This document shows, piece after piece, positions 16,658-25,318 of a DNA stretch of 32,106 nucleotides; position 1 is the first letter of the stretch, and each line of letters starts with the position of its first letter. The position numbers were made by a program, and so were the translations under genes. The stretch comes from Acidocella sp. (GTDB lineage: Bacteria; Pseudomonadota; Alphaproteobacteria; Acetobacterales; Acetobacteraceae): positions 114,259 through 146,364 of the forward strand of contig JAMFRU010000089.1 in NCBI GenBank assembly GCA_026224875.1. The letters run 5' to 3'. Under the pieces are notes generated by a model, which worked only from the letters and a program-made list of their open reading frames with translations, ran no database searches and was not told where the DNA came from.

Positions 16658-17233
16658 TTATTGGGCTGGCAAGCGGTCCAAGGCAAGGTTGAGCTGCAGG
16701 ACGTTGACATTATCCGTGCCGATGATGCCGAAGGCGGGGTGGTCAGCCAGGCGGTTGACGAGATCGGTGACCGTGCCCACGGGGCGTTTTCGCGCGGCGG
16801 CCACGGAGGCGGATTGGCGCAGGGCGTTTACGAGCGAAATATCGGGGTCGAGGCCGGAGCCGGAGGTGGTTACGGCATCGGCCGGAACCTGGCCGGGGCC
16901 GAAGGCTTTGGTGTAGGCGGCGATGCGGGTTTGCACGTTGGTGAGCAAGGCAGCGCTGGTGGGGCCGAGGTTGGAGGCGCCGGAGGTGTTCTCGGTATAC
17001 GGGTTGGGGCTCAGGGCCGAGGGGCGGGGTTGGAAGTATTTTGCGGCGGTGAAGTTCTGGCCGATGAGGGCGGAGCCTATGGCCTGCCCGTTTTGCGTGA
17101 TGAGCGAGCCGTTGGCTTGCCAGGGGAGGGCCAGCTGCATGGCGCCCGTAAAAGCTTCGGGGAGGATGAAGCCCGTTAGCAAAGTGAAAATTATGACCAG
17201 CGATAAAGCCGGGCGGAGTTCGCGGAGAATCAT
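16658..17233 (-). CDS. kdpC: KdpC subunit of the potassium-transporting ATPase
   Basis: This 191-residue single-span subunit has an N-terminal helix (ALSLVIIFTLLTGFILP). The periplasmic part contains GSALIGQNFTAAKYFQPRPSA and DAVTTSGSGLDPDIS, both KdpC signatures, and it ends with VNVLQLNLALD. KdpC stabilises the KdpA-KdpB complex and raises ion affinity. It sits between kdpB (12-base gap) and kdpD (6-base gap). Confidence 0.96.
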   Translation of the reverse strand: MILRELRPALSLVIIFTLLTGFILPEAFTGAMQLALPWQANGSLITQNGQAIGSALIGQNFTAAKYFQPRPSALSPNPYTENTSGASNLGPTSAALLTNVQTRIAAYTKAFGPGQVPADAVTTSGSGLDPDISLVNALRQSASVAAARKRPVGTVTDLVNRLADHPAFGIIGTDNVNVLQLNLALDRLPAQ

Positions 17234-17245
17234 TGGTTTGGTCCG

Positions 17246-19279
17246 TTACGAAAAGATGTGGAAGAGGCTTAAGCCCATGTCGATGAGTTTGATGCCGGCG
17301 AACGGGGCGATGATGCCGCCGAGGCCGTAGATGAGCAGGTTGCGTTTGAGTAGAGCCGCGGCCCCGATGGCGCGGAATTTAACACCACGCAGAGCGAGCG
17401 GCACGAGGGCGACGATGATCAGCGCGTTGAAGATGACGGCGGAGAGGATCGCGCTCTCTGGCGTGCGTAGATGCATGATGTTGAGTGCCGCGAGCTGCGG
17501 GTAGGTGGCCACGAAAATCGCCGGCAGGATGGCGAAATATTTGGAGATATCGTTGGCGATGGAAAACGTGGTGAGCGCGCCGCGCGTGATGAGCAGCTGC
17601 TTGCCGATCTCCACGATCTCGATGAGTTTGGTCGGGTCGCTGTCGAGATCCACCATGTTGCCGGCTTCGCGCGCGGCCTGGGTGCCGGTTTGCATGGCGA
17701 CACCTACGTCGGCCTGGGCCAATGCAGGGGCGTCGTTGGTGCCGTCGCCGCACATGGCGACGAGGCGGCCCTCGGCCTGCATTTTGCGGATGTAGTCGAG
17801 TTTGTCCTGCGGTGTGGCCTGGGCGATGTAATCGTCCACGCCCGCTTCGGCGGCGATGGCGGCTGCGGTGATGCGGTTGTCGCCCGTGACCATTACCGTC
17901 CTGATGCCCATGGCGCGCAAGGCGGCGAAACGTTCCTTTATGCCGGGTTTGACGATGTCCTTCAGTTCGATGGCGCCGAGCAGGCGGCCGTTGGCGGCAA
18001 CAGCCAAGGGGGTGGAGCCGGCGCGGGCGATGCGGGCGACGGATTCGGTGAAGTCATAATCAGCCTTGGTGGAGAGCGAGGCGAGGACGGAGTCCACCGC
18101 GCCCTTGCGGAAGCTTTTTGCTCCGAAATCCACGCCGGACATGCGGGTGTTGGCGGAGAAAGGAATGATCGTGGCATCTGCCGGGCGTTCCGGGGTCAGC
18201 TGGAAGCGGTCGCGCGCCAAAGCGAGGATCGAGCGGCCTTCGGGAGTCTCGTCACCCAGGCTGGCGTAGGCACAGGCTTCGGCCAGGTCGCGTTCGTTCA
18301 CGCCGGGTACGGGATAAAAACCCGAGGCCATGCGGTTGCCGAAAGTGATGGTGCCGGTTTTGTCCAGCAGCAGCGCGTCAACATCGCCGGCGGCCTCCAC
18401 GGCGCGGCCGGATGTGGCGACGACGTTGAAGCGCACCAGCCGGTCCATGCCGGCGATGCCGATGGCCGACAACAACCCGCCGATGGTGGTGGGGATGAGG
18501 CAGACCAGCAACGCGGCCAGCACGGGGATGGAGAATTTAGTGCCCGAGTATTGGCCAAAGCCGACCAGTGTTACCACCGCGATGAGGAAGACGATGGTGA
18601 GCCCGGCGAGAAGGATGTTCAGCGCGATCTCGTTGGGGGTTTTGCGGCGCTCGGCACCTTCCACGAGTGCTATCATGCGGTCGAGGAAGGTCGAGCCGGC
18701 ATCGGCTGTGATGCGGACCACGAGCCAGTCCGACACCACCTGCGTGCCGCCGGTGACAGCGGAACGATCGCCACCGGCTTCGCGGACGACGGGGGCGGAT
18801 TCGCCGGTGACGGCGCTCTCGTTGACGCTGGCGATGCCTTCGATGATTTCGCCATCGGAGGGGAGCAGGTCGCCGGTTTCCACGAGCACGATATCGCCGC
18901 GCCGCAGGTCCGATGCCGGGGTGGGTTTGAAGAGCACTTTATCGCGCGGATCTAGCAGGAGCTTGGCCATCGTGTCGGACCGGGCGCGGCGTAGGGATTC
19001 GGCGCGCGCACGGCCCCGGCCCTCGGCGACGGCTTCCGCGAACGTTGCGAAGATGACCGTGAGCCAGAGCCAGGCGGCGATGGTGATGGGGAAGCCCGCC
19101 GGGTGGCGGGTGATGATCGCCTCGATGCCGGTGGCGGTGACCAGAGCGGCCACGACTTCCGTTACGAAGATGACCGGGTTGCGGGCGAGGGTGACCGGAT
19201 TCAGTTTGGTAACTGCATCCAGCGCCGCGCGGCGGAAAATACGGGCATCGAAAAGCGAGATGGTGTCTGCGCTTGCCAT
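17246..19279 (-). CDS. kdpB: KdpB catalytic P-type ATPase subunit
   Basis: The 677-residue P-type ATPase carries TGES at 158-161, whose Ser corresponds to the regulatory phosphoserine described in E. coli KdpB. It also has [13 protein letters not shown] in the ion-binding helix, phosphorylated D306 in DKTGTIT, and [20 protein letters not shown] in the hinge. The start [10 protein letters not shown] at 19279 is chosen because it lies one base after the kdpA stop; a longer in-frame start at 19429 would lie inside kdpA and encodes an Arg/Ser-rich run unlike KdpB. It energises K+ uptake through KdpA. Confidence 0.97.
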   Translation of the reverse strand: MASADTISLFDARIFRRAALDAVTKLNPVTLARNPVIFVTEVVAALVTATGIEAIITRHPAGFPITIAAWLWLTVIFATFAEAVAEGRGRARAESLRRARSDTMAKLLLDPRDKVLFKPTPASDLRRGDIVLVETGDLLPSDGEIIEGIASVNESAVTGESAPVVREAGGDRSAVTGGTQVVSDWLVVRITADAGSTFLDRMIALVEGAERRKTPNEIALNILLAGLTIVFLIAVVTLVGFGQYSGTKFSIPVLAALLVCLIPTTIGGLLSAIGIAGMDRLVRFNVVATSGRAVEAAGDVDALLLDKTGTITFGNRMASGFYPVPGVNERDLAEACAYASLGDETPEGRSILALARDRFQLTPERPADATIIPFSANTRMSGVDFGAKSFRKGAVDSVLASLSTKADYDFTESVARIARAGSTPLAVAANGRLLGAIELKDIVKPGIKERFAALRAMGIRTVMVTGDNRITAAAIAAEAGVDDYIAQATPQDKLDYIRKMQAEGRLVAMCGDGTNDAPALAQADVGVAMQTGTQAAREAGNMVDLDSDPTKLIEIVEIGKQLLITRGALTTFSIANDISKYFAILPAIFVATYPQLAALNIMHLRTPESAILSAVIFNALIIVALVPLALRGVKFRAIGAAALLKRNLLIYGLGGIIAPFAGIKLIDMGLSLFHIFS

Positions 19280-19280
19280 G

Positions 19281-20978
19281 TTAAAAAGTCTTTCCAGAAT
19301 GGAGGAGGAAATGTTCGGCGACGGGGCCGAGGGTGTCGGCCGGCATGAACTGCAGGCCGCCGAGGATGATGATGACGCCGATGAGCAAGCCGATGAACAG
19401 CGGGCCGGTGGTGGGGAAGGTGCCCGCACTTGCCGGGAGTTTCGGCTTGGCTGCGAGCGAACCCGCTATCGCCAGGATGGGTATCATGAAGGCGAAGCGG
19501 CCGAAAAGCATGGCGGCACCCAGGCCATAGTCGAGCAGCGGCGTGTCGGCACTGAGGCCGGCGAAGGCGGAGCCGTTGTTCTCGGTGGCGGAGGACCAGG
19601 CGTAGAGCATTTCGCTCAGGCCGTGCGGGCCGGCGTTTTCGAGTGAGCCGGTGCCCGAGGCGGTGACGAGGGAGAAGCCGGCACCGGCGAGGATGAACAG
19701 GGTTAGGATAAGCACGCCGAGCATGGCGAGTTTGATCTCTTTCGCCTGGACTTTTTTACCGAGATATTCAGGGGTACGGCCGACCATCAGCCCCGCGACG
19801 AAGACCGAGAGCAAAGCAAAGACGATGATGGTGTAGAAGCCCGAGCCGACACCGCCGGGGGTGACTTCGCCCAGCTGCATCAGGAACATCGGGATGGCGC
19901 CGCCGAGCGGGGTGTAGGAGTCCGTAAAACTGTCCACGGCGCCGGTGGAGGTGCCGGTGGCGGAAACGTTGAAGGCGGCACTTGAGGCGATGCCGAAGCG
20001 CATCTCCTTGCCTTCCCAGTTGCCGTCATGCGCCGCCACGCCGGCGGCGATGTGCATGGGGTTGCCGGCGGCTTCCGCGGCGTAGGTGCCGACGCAGCCC
20101 AGCGCCAGGATGATGGCCATGGCGGCCATCAGGGCACGGCCCTGGGCTTTGTCTTTCACCATATGGCCGAAGGTGATGGGCAGCGCGAAGCCTATGACCA
20201 GGAGCAGGAAGTTTTCGAACAGGTTGGTCCAGGCGTTGGGGTTTTCGAAAGGATGCGCGGAGTTGGCGTTGAAGAAGCCGCCGCCGTTGGTGCCGAGTTC
20301 TTTTATGGCTTCCTGGAAGGCGACCGGGCCGATGGCGATGGTCTGCGCGCCGGCATTCAGGGTGTGAACGTTGACGGCTTCCGCGAAGGTTTGCGGGGCG
20401 CCTGCGATGACCAGCAAGGTTGCGGCGATGAGCGAGGCGGGGATGAGGAGGTAGAGCGAGATGCGGGTGAGATCGACATAGAAATTGCCGATGGTTTTTA
20501 AGGAACCCGCGGTGAAGGCGCGCATGACGGCGGCGGCGGCGGCTATACCAGCGGCGGCCGAGACGAACATATGTACGACCAGGCCGAACACCTGCGCGCC
20601 GTTGGAAATTTGACCCTCCGGCACATAGGCCTGCCAGTTGGTGTTGGTGGCGAAACTGGCGGCGGTGTTGAAGGCCAGGCGCGGCGACATTCCCACAATA
20701 TGCAGCGGATTCCAGGGGAGGTAATATTGCAATCTCAAAATGGCGTACAGTAAGCCGAAATGGATGACGCTGAGAAGGAGGAGCGCGATGGCGTAGCCTT
20801 GCCATGGCATCTGGCGTTTCTCGTCCACGCCGGCGAGGCGGTAGAAGCCGGTTTCCACGGGGCGGAGCCAGGTAACGCGGCCTTCGAAAATGGCGGCCAT
20901 GTAGCGGCCGAGCGGAAATGCGGCTCCGAGCACCAGCACGAATAATAGTGCGATGTAGAGCAAACCTTGCATGGTCAT
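19281..20978 (-). CDS. kdpA: KdpA potassium-channel-like subunit
   Basis: This 565-residue, multi-helix subunit has typical KdpA landmarks. They are an N-terminal helix ending in [16 protein letters not shown] and [14 protein letters not shown] (first filter region), [19 protein letters not shown], and the late [13 protein letters not shown] and GRFAFMIP motifs. It selects K+ from the periplasm. ATG 20978 is taken, with a GAGGA site about 10 bases before it; ATG 20972 is an in-frame alternative. The gap to kdpF is 3 bases. Confidence 0.97.
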   Translation of the reverse strand: MTMQGLLYIALLFVLVLGAAFPLGRYMAAIFEGRVTWLRPVETGFYRLAGVDEKRQMPWQGYAIALLLLSVIHFGLLYAILRLQYYLPWNPLHIVGMSPRLAFNTAASFATNTNWQAYVPEGQISNGAQVFGLVVHMFVSAAAGIAAAAAVMRAFTAGSLKTIGNFYVDLTRISLYLLIPASLIAATLLVIAGAPQTFAEAVNVHTLNAGAQTIAIGPVAFQEAIKELGTNGGGFFNANSAHPFENPNAWTNLFENFLLLVIGFALPITFGHMVKDKAQGRALMAAMAIILALGCVGTYAAEAAGNPMHIAAGVAAHDGNWEGKEMRFGIASSAAFNVSATGTSTGAVDSFTDSYTPLGGAIPMFLMQLGEVTPGGVGSGFYTIIVFALLSVFVAGLMVGRTPEYLGKKVQAKEIKLAMLGVLILTLFILAGAGFSLVTASGTGSLENAGPHGLSEMLYAWSSATENNGSAFAGLSADTPLLDYGLGAAMLFGRFAFMIPILAIAGSLAAKPKLPASAGTFPTTGPLFIGLLIGVIIILGGLQFMPADTLGPVAEHFLLHSGKTF

Positions 20979-20981
20979 GGG

Positions 20982-21068
20982 TTAAAAATCCTCGGGCCGG
21001 ATGAGGGCCCAGACGAGGTAAACGAGAAGAAGGGACGAGATGAGGCCGCCGGCGATGAGGTCGAACAT
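20982..21068 (-). CDS. kdpF: KdpF small stabilising subunit
   Basis: This is a 28-codon gene read directly from the minus strand. It begins MFDLIAGG, has one hydrophobic helix (LISSLLLVYLVWALI) and ends RPEDF before TAA. Length, single helix and the Y/W-A-L-IRPE-F tail match KdpF, which binds KdpA/KdpB and stabilises the pump. It lies 3 bases before kdpA, and its ATG overlaps the stop of the upstream microprotein gene (TAATG). Confidence 0.9.
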   Translation of the reverse strand: MFDLIAGGLISSLLLVYLVWALIRPEDF

Positions 21069-21151
21069 TACACGCGCTCGCAGGCTGGAACGTAGAGAAT
21101 GAGCAGAGCGAATATAGCCGCACCTGCTAGGATAGAGATGAGATCACCCAT
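21068..21151 (-). CDS. 27-residue membrane microprotein at the head of the kdp operon
   Basis: The frame starts MGDLISILAGA, forms one helix (AAIFALLILYV) and ends PACERV, then TAA overlapping the kdpF ATG. An AAGGA ribosome site lies about 10 bases upstream. Size, single helix, tight coupling and position argue for a Kdp-associated peptide. It is not KdpF itself, because the next frame is a better KdpF and this one lacks the IRPE tail but has a Cys-Glu-Arg end. I recall short helices in the same place in other kdp loci but cannot verify that here. Function is unknown; it could also be a leader controlling kdpF translation. Confidence 0.65.
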   Translation of the reverse strand: MGDLISILAGAAIFALLILYVPACERV

Positions 21152-21225
21152 GGGAGGAGGTTCCTTTCAAGGGGGCCGGTTTGGGCCGGCGGGCGTAAAA
21201 GCGCGATGTGGAAGATCGATGGGGG

Positions 21226-21247
21226 GCATAAAGATGGCGTAAAGATG
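21226..21247 (-). promoter_or_regulatory. Tandem 11-bp direct repeat, candidate KdpE binding site
   Basis: On the plus strand GCATAAAGATG (21226-21236) is followed without a gap by GCGTAAAGATG (21237-21247), 10 of 11 identical. Read leftward with kdp, these are CATCTTTATGC-type T-rich boxes about 75 bases before the first kdp start. A weaker copy, GCGTAAAAGCG, begins at 21193, exactly 33 bases (three repeat lengths) nearer to the gene. Helix-phased tandem boxes suit an OmpR-type dimer such as KdpE. Confidence 0.55.
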
Positions 21248-21297
21248 CGGCTCGCTATATCCTGGACCCAATTAATTAACCGGCCAGGTAGGGCCAC

Positions 21298-22545
21298 TTA
21301 TACAGAGATGCCAGCCCGTTCGGCGCTCAGGGTTTGTTTCTGCCGCTCAAGGCACAGCGCCAAGGCGGCCAGCAGCAGCAGCGGCCCGATCAGAATATGG
21401 TGCGCCTTTGCGATGCCAACGCCGAGCCCAGGTGCCGCCCATAACCAGGCCAGTACGGCGTTCCGCCAGGGCGTGTCGCGCCGCGCCAGCAGAGGCAAAA
21501 CGGTTGAATACATGCAGAGGCTGGCGGTGAAGCCATAGGGTGAGGTGAAGGGTACGAGCAATACGGTGAATATGATGCGCCTTTGCAGCGTGAGTGCCGG
21601 GTGGCGCCAGACCAGCCAGGCCGCGCCCAATGCCAGCAGCGTGGCCGCACCCTGCGCCGCATAGGCGATATGCAGACCAAGATGAAGGCTGCGCAGCATC
21701 CAAAACACTGAAACGCCGCTGAACTGAAAATCATAGTCCGCAGGGTGTGCCGCGCCGTAGATGAAAGGTGCCTCCAGCAATGCGCGCATGTTCGCTTGTC
21801 CCTCATGCAGAAAAGCTGCCCAGGATGCATTGCGCCAATAGAACAGCGAAAGCGCTGCGAAAGACGCTACGCCGAGCGCGCCGGTTAGCACCGCCTTCCA
21901 TTGACCTCGCGCCAATACCGCTACCGGCACCAGCAGTGCCAATTGCGGCTTCAGCGCCAGCAGTGACAGAGCGATGCCCGCAAAGCCCGGCGCGCGCTCA
22001 AGCCGGCTCAGCCCATAAACCATTACGGCGCCGCAGATCAGATCCAGCTGCCCGCCATAGAGCCAGGTGGATGCCGCCGGGGAGATCAGCCCAAGCATGA
22101 TGCACCACCAGGGAAAACCAGCAAAGCGTAACAGAAAAGCGGAGACGATGAGCGAGATGGTGCAATAGATAATATAGCTCAGTGCCAGAGGAAGCAGCGC
22201 AAACGCAGAAAACACCGGCAACACCAGCGGCGGATAGACCAGCAGGATCGTGCTGCCCGGATCATAATGCAGAAGCCCCCGCAGGAGCGGTGAGAAGACC
22301 GCCGGATTGTAGAAATCCATATCCAGCCCTTGGCCCAGCGCCTTGCCGGTGACCCAGAACCAGTTGAAGTCTCCACCCGTCAAGAGGGTGATTTTTGATC
22401 CATCCCGCGCGGCATGCGCCCGCAAAATCTGGGAGGTAAGACTGGCAAACCGAATAGGTACCCAGTTCAGCTTACTGAGTTCCCAGATGATCGCGGCTGC
22501 GGCGGCGAGATAGGCGGTGATGCGAGAAAAAGCAGCGGCCATCAT
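21298..22545 (-). CDS. GT87/DUF2029-like membrane glycosyltransferase
   Basis: The 415-residue protein has about ten hydrophobic helices. After the first helix comes GGDFNWFWVTGKALGQG, with an acidic residue in the first periplasmic loop, and YPPLVLPVFSAFALLPL follows. SLLALKPQLALLVPVAVLARG is the 'KPQ' signature typical of the DUF2029/GT87 group, which includes polyprenyl-phosphate-dependent mannosyltransferases. Sugar and acceptor are unknown. It lies upstream of the kdp operon on the same strand, but a 146-bp regulatory gap separates them and no functional link is evident. Met1 and Met2 are equivalent starts. Confidence 0.7.
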   Translation of the reverse strand: MMAAAFSRITAYLAAAAAIIWELSKLNWVPIRFASLTSQILRAHAARDGSKITLLTGGDFNWFWVTGKALGQGLDMDFYNPAVFSPLLRGLLHYDPGSTILLVYPPLVLPVFSAFALLPLALSYIIYCTISLIVSAFLLRFAGFPWWCIMLGLISPAASTWLYGGQLDLICGAVMVYGLSRLERAPGFAGIALSLLALKPQLALLVPVAVLARGQWKAVLTGALGVASFAALSLFYWRNASWAAFLHEGQANMRALLEAPFIYGAAHPADYDFQFSGVSVFWMLRSLHLGLHIAYAAQGAATLLALGAAWLVWRHPALTLQRRIIFTVLLVPFTSPYGFTASLCMYSTVLPLLARRDTPWRNAVLAWLWAAPGLGVGIAKAHHILIGPLLLLAALALCLERQKQTLSAERAGISV

Positions 22546-22807
22546 GGAAACTCTCGAAAATTTGTTTCGCTTTTAATATCGGGTGTCATGACGGCAATGC
22601 CCGCGTTGGAGCAAAGCGGATATTTCGCTGAGCCGCTTTCCCAGAGCACACTCAACGCCAATTGCATCTGGCCCGAGATTCCCGCTTTCGCGGGAAGCTC
22701 GGTAGCGGGGCGGTTTGCGCTAATCTAACGGGGTCTGGGCCTCAGGCCCAGTGGGGGTTGTCGCGTCTAAGCGTGAGTTCGCACGACGCGGCAAAGCTTT
22801 CCGCCTT
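22546..22807. other. Intergenic region with two perfect hairpins
   Basis: This gap lies between the leftward glutamine-synthetase-family gene and the GT87-like gene. It holds TTCCCGC-TTTC-GCGGGAA (22679-22696) and CTGGGCCT-C-AGGCCCAG (22735-22751). The first resembles the half-hairpins of the 78-bp elements at 25179 and 27503; the second may terminate the transcript from 24157. No open frame looks coding. Confidence 0.55.
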
Positions 22808-24157
22808 TTATACGTTCAGCAACAGATGTTCGCGTTCCCAGGATGAGATGACGCGCAGATACGTTTCGTATTCCAGGCGTTTTACCGCCACCAATACGTC
22901 CACCAGTTTTTCGCCCAGTATGTCGCGGATGGGTTGGGAGGCGGTCATCAGGTCCAAAGCGTGGCTGAGTTCGCGGGGGAGGGTGTAGTCGCCGGAGTAG
23001 GCGCTGCCTACTTGTTCGGTGGTGGGCTCCAGCTTTTCGGTCATGCCGAGGTAGCCGCAGGCCAGCGTTGCGGCGAAGGCGAGGTAGGGGTTGGCATCCG
23101 CACCTGGCACGCGGTTTTCCACGCGCATGGCGGCGGCGTCTCCAAACGGTACGCGCAGGCCGCAGGTGCGGTTGTCGTAGCCCCATTGCAGGTTGATGGG
23201 GGCGTTGGAATCGCGGGTGAGGCGGCGGTAGGAGTTAACGTTGGGGGCGAAGATCGGCATTACCGCGGGGATGTATTTTTGTAGGCCCCCGATGTAGCGG
23301 CGGAACAGTTTGGTGGCTTTGCCATCGGCACCCGCGAAGAGGTTTTTGCCGGTTTCAACATCCACGATGCTCTGGTGGACATGCATGGCCGAGCCGGGTT
23401 CACCGCCCATGGGTTTGGCCATGAAGGTGGCATAGATGTTGTGGCGCAGGGCCACCTCGCGGACGGTGCGTTTGAACAGGAATACCTGGTCGGCCAAGGC
23501 CAGCGGGTCGCCGTGCAGCAGGTTGATCTCGACCTGGGCGGCACCTTCCTCGTGGATCAAGGTGTCGAGGTCCATCTCCTGCAGGTCGCAGAAATCGTAC
23601 ATTTCCTCGAACAGCGGGTCGAACTCGTTCACCGCATCGATGGAGTAGCTCTGGCGCCCGGTTTCCTGGCGGCCGGAGCGGCCTACCGGGGGGACCAGCG
23701 GGTAGTCGGGGTCTGTGTTGCGGCCGACGAGGTAGAATTCCAGCTCGGGCGCCAGGACGGGTTTCCAGCCTTTGTCCTCGTAGAGTTTCAATACGCGTTG
23801 CAGCACTTGCCGAGGCGCCATCGGCACAGGCGTGCCGTTCGCGTATTGGCAATCATGGATGATCTGCGCGGTCGGCTCATGCGCCCAGGGCACCAGGCGG
23901 ACGGTGGAGGGGTCGGGGATCAGCTGGATGTCGATGATCGCGGGATCGGTGAGGGCGTCGGTCGGGTCGTTGGGGTACTCGCCCGTGACCGATTGGATGA
24001 AGATGGCCTCCGGCAGACGCGGGTGGCCGCCCTGGAAGAATTTTTGCGCCGGCATGATTTTGCCGCGCGGGATGCCGGTGATGTCTGGGACGAGGCATTC
24101 CACTTCGGTGATGCGGTGTTCGTTGAACCATTCTTTTAGGTCAATCGTATTAGTCAT
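22808..24157 (-). CDS. Glutamine-synthetase-family protein, gamma-glutamylputrescine synthetase (PuuA)-like
   Basis: This 449-residue GS-fold ligase opens with LKEWFNEHRITEVECLVPDITGIPRGKI, close to the PuuA pattern. It carries GS catalytic motifs: EGAAQVEINLLHGD, GSAMHVHQSI, NSYRRLT, WGYDNRTCGLRVP and ENRVPGADANPYLA. PuuA-type enzymes join glutamate to putrescine to open polyamine catabolism; related proteins glutamylate other amines. The start at 24157 follows GAGGGTAAA; an upstream in-frame start at 24355 is not supported. The divergent PuuR-like regulator supports an amine substrate, but puuB, puuC and puuD are not in the window, so specificity is inferred. Confidence 0.85.
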   Translation of the reverse strand: MTNTIDLKEWFNEHRITEVECLVPDITGIPRGKIMPAQKFFQGGHPRLPEAIFIQSVTGEYPNDPTDALTDPAIIDIQLIPDPSTVRLVPWAHEPTAQIIHDCQYANGTPVPMAPRQVLQRVLKLYEDKGWKPVLAPELEFYLVGRNTDPDYPLVPPVGRSGRQETGRQSYSIDAVNEFDPLFEEMYDFCDLQEMDLDTLIHEEGAAQVEINLLHGDPLALADQVFLFKRTVREVALRHNIYATFMAKPMGGEPGSAMHVHQSIVDVETGKNLFAGADGKATKLFRRYIGGLQKYIPAVMPIFAPNVNSYRRLTRDSNAPINLQWGYDNRTCGLRVPFGDAAAMRVENRVPGADANPYLAFAATLACGYLGMTEKLEPTTEQVGSAYSGDYTLPRELSHALDLMTASQPIRDILGEKLVDVLVAVKRLEYETYLRVISSWEREHLLLNV

Positions 24158-24564
24158 TTTACCCTCGATGGGGGCGCGGCACCCGGGGCGCCACGCGGCC
24201 CGGTTTACTGGAGCCTGCTGGCCCAGATCTGGTTGAAGCGTTTGTGTTGGGCGCTGCTGTATCGGCCGCCAGACGGGGCTTTGCCCGTTGCGCCAAGGCC
24301 CCGCCAGGTTGAAGCCCGCTTGGTTAAAGCAGGGGAAATATTGGGAGCAGAACAATTGTTTGGCTTAGGCGGCGTTTTTACCCACGGCACGCAAATCCCC
24401 GTCTCAGTTGCGGTGGCTCAACTGTCGCCCAGGCAGCGGGGGGGCGTCAAGAATAATTGCATGATGATTTTTGGCTTGCATGTGTTTTCCGTTACGGGCA
24501 TTGGACGTGCCTGATCCATGCTTTGATAATGCGTCGAAAATTCTAAACATTGGAACGAGGGAAG
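24158..24564. other. 407-bp divergent regulatory region between the puuA-like and puuR-like genes
   Basis: No convincing coding frame is present. The region contains a perfect palindrome AACAATTGTT (24351-24360), two TTGCATG heptamers 19 bases apart (24457-24463, 24476-24482) and a good rightward promoter at 24501-24530. The GS-family frame stays open to 24355, which looks accidental. Any of the symmetric or repeated motifs could be the operator of the PuuR-like protein; none matches an operator I know. Confidence 0.5.
24501..24530 (+). promoter_or_regulatory. Sigma-70-type promoter of the puuR-like gene
   Basis: TTGGAC (24501-24506) and GATAAT (24525-24530) are 18 bases apart, placing transcription start near 24537 and leaving a short leader with GAGG before ATG 24565. 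Both hexamers are close to consensus for a gene whose product is a likely autoregulator. Confidence 0.6.
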
Positions 24565-25143
24565 ATGTCGGCAGTCCTGAAAAATGAGGATGCCTCCGAG
24601 GAGATCGGCACCAGGCTGAAGCTCGTGCGGCAGATTTTCGGCCTGACTCAGCGCGAGCTGGCGCGCAGGGCCGGGGTTACCAATGGCGCCATCTCGCTGA
24701 TCGAGCAGAACCGCGTCTCGCCCTCCATCTCTAGCTTGAAGAAGATACTGGACGGCATCCCCCTGTCGTTGGCCGATTTCTTCACCCTGAACTTCTCACC
24801 CTCCGATAACGTGTTTTTCACAGGCGAAGAGCTGACCGAAATCTCCTACGACCCGGCAATCTCCATGCGTATGGTGGGCAGGCGGGTAAAAGACCGCGCT
24901 TTGCAAATGCTCCGCGAAACCTACCAGCCAGGTGCTGACACCGGCGATGCCATGCTGCGCCACGGCGGCGAGGAATGCGGGATTGTGGTGGCAGGCTGCC
25001 TGACCGTAACCATAGGCGTGCAGGAAAAGCAGCTAAACCCAGGCGATGCGTATTATTTCAGGTCCGATATTCCCCACAGGTTCAGGAACCAGGGAAATGA
25101 GCCAGTAATACTAATCAGCTCGAATTCTCCGCCTTCTTTTTAG
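24565..25143 (+). CDS. PuuR-like XRE/cupin transcriptional regulator
   Basis: The 192-residue protein has an N-terminal XRE helix-turn-helix (GTRLKLVRQIFGLTQRELAR, VTNGAISLIEQNRVSPSISSL, about 15-60). A C-terminal cupin follows, with ETYQPGADTGD, HGGEECGIVVAG, LNPGDAYYF and DIPHRFRNQG (about 110-185). Order, length and several stretches parallel E. coli PuuR, the repressor of putrescine-utilisation genes. ATG 24565 after GAGGGAAG is chosen over the in-frame TTG at 24550. It is divergent from the PuuA-like gene, which it probably controls. A strong hairpin terminator follows. Confidence 0.85.
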   Translation: MSAVLKNEDASEEIGTRLKLVRQIFGLTQRELARRAGVTNGAISLIEQNRVSPSISSLKKILDGIPLSLADFFTLNFSPSDNVFFTGEELTEISYDPAISMRMVGRRVKDRALQMLRETYQPGADTGDAMLRHGGEECGIVVAGCLTVTIGVQEKQLNPGDAYYFRSDIPHRFRNQGNEPVILISSNSPPSF

Positions 25144-25178
25144 GAGACTGTTTGAGAAGCCCCTCTGGTGATTTTATT

Positions 25179-25256
25179 CGTCATTCCCGCGGAAGCGGGA
25201 ATCTGTAACTCCCATGGTTTTGGGAGCCAGAGATCCCCGCTTTCGCGGGGATGACG
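25179..25256. repeat. 78-bp MITE-like element, copy 1
   Basis: The ends CGTCATTCCCGC and GCGGGGATGACG are inverted repeats matching at 11 of 12 positions. Inside are three hairpins: TTCCCGC/GCGGGAA, CTCCCA/TGGGAG and ATCCCCGC/GCGGGGAT. Copy 2 at 27503 has the same length and, by eye, 71 of 78 identical bases. Both are preceded by a shared GAGACTGTTTGAGAAGCCC. No coding capacity; a non-autonomous mobile or REP-like repeat. Confidence 0.8.
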
Positions 25257-25259
25257 GGG

Positions 25260-25318
25260 CTTTTGAACTTTAGGGCATGGCTGTGGCGCGGCCACAGCCA
25301 TGCCCTAAAGTTCAAAAG
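25260..25318 (+). terminator. Perfect 28-bp-stem hairpin terminator after the puuR-like gene
   Basis: The left arm 25260-25287 and right arm 25291-25318 are exact reverse complements around a 3-base loop (GCG). The right arm is followed directly by TTTTT (25319-25323), as in an intrinsic terminator for the rightward gene. The stem is far longer than most terminators and perfectly conserved, which suggests a recent origin, for example by inverted duplication. Confidence 0.8.

Noticed and set aside
17471-18955. Long 494-codon rightward open frame
   Set aside because: It is the antisense of kdpB, produced by strong third-position GC bias. The translation is Gly/His/Asp-rich with no domain and no ribosome site, while the kdpB frame carries all P-type ATPase motifs.
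19280-19429. N-terminal extension of KdpB by 50 residues
   Set aside because: It would lie inside kdpA and encodes an Arg/Ser/Pro run unlike any KdpB; the start one base after kdpA is far better.
18330-19646. 438-codon rightward open frame opposite kdpB/kdpA
   Set aside because: It crosses the kdpA-kdpB junction in antisense and shows Ser/Arg/Met-rich nonsense composition.
21152-21297. A K+ or c-di-AMP riboswitch ahead of the kdp operon
   Set aside because: The gap is only 146 bp and I see no conserved ydaO/kimA-type core; the tandem boxes and KdpDE pair explain regulation more simply.
23375-24139. 254-codon rightward frame opposite the PuuA-like gene
   Set aside because: Antisense of a gene with clear glutamine-synthetase motifs; no independent support.
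24158-24355. N-terminal extension of the PuuA-like protein
   Set aside because: No ribosome site and atypical composition; MTNTIDLKEW at 24157 follows GAGGGTAAA and matches the family start.
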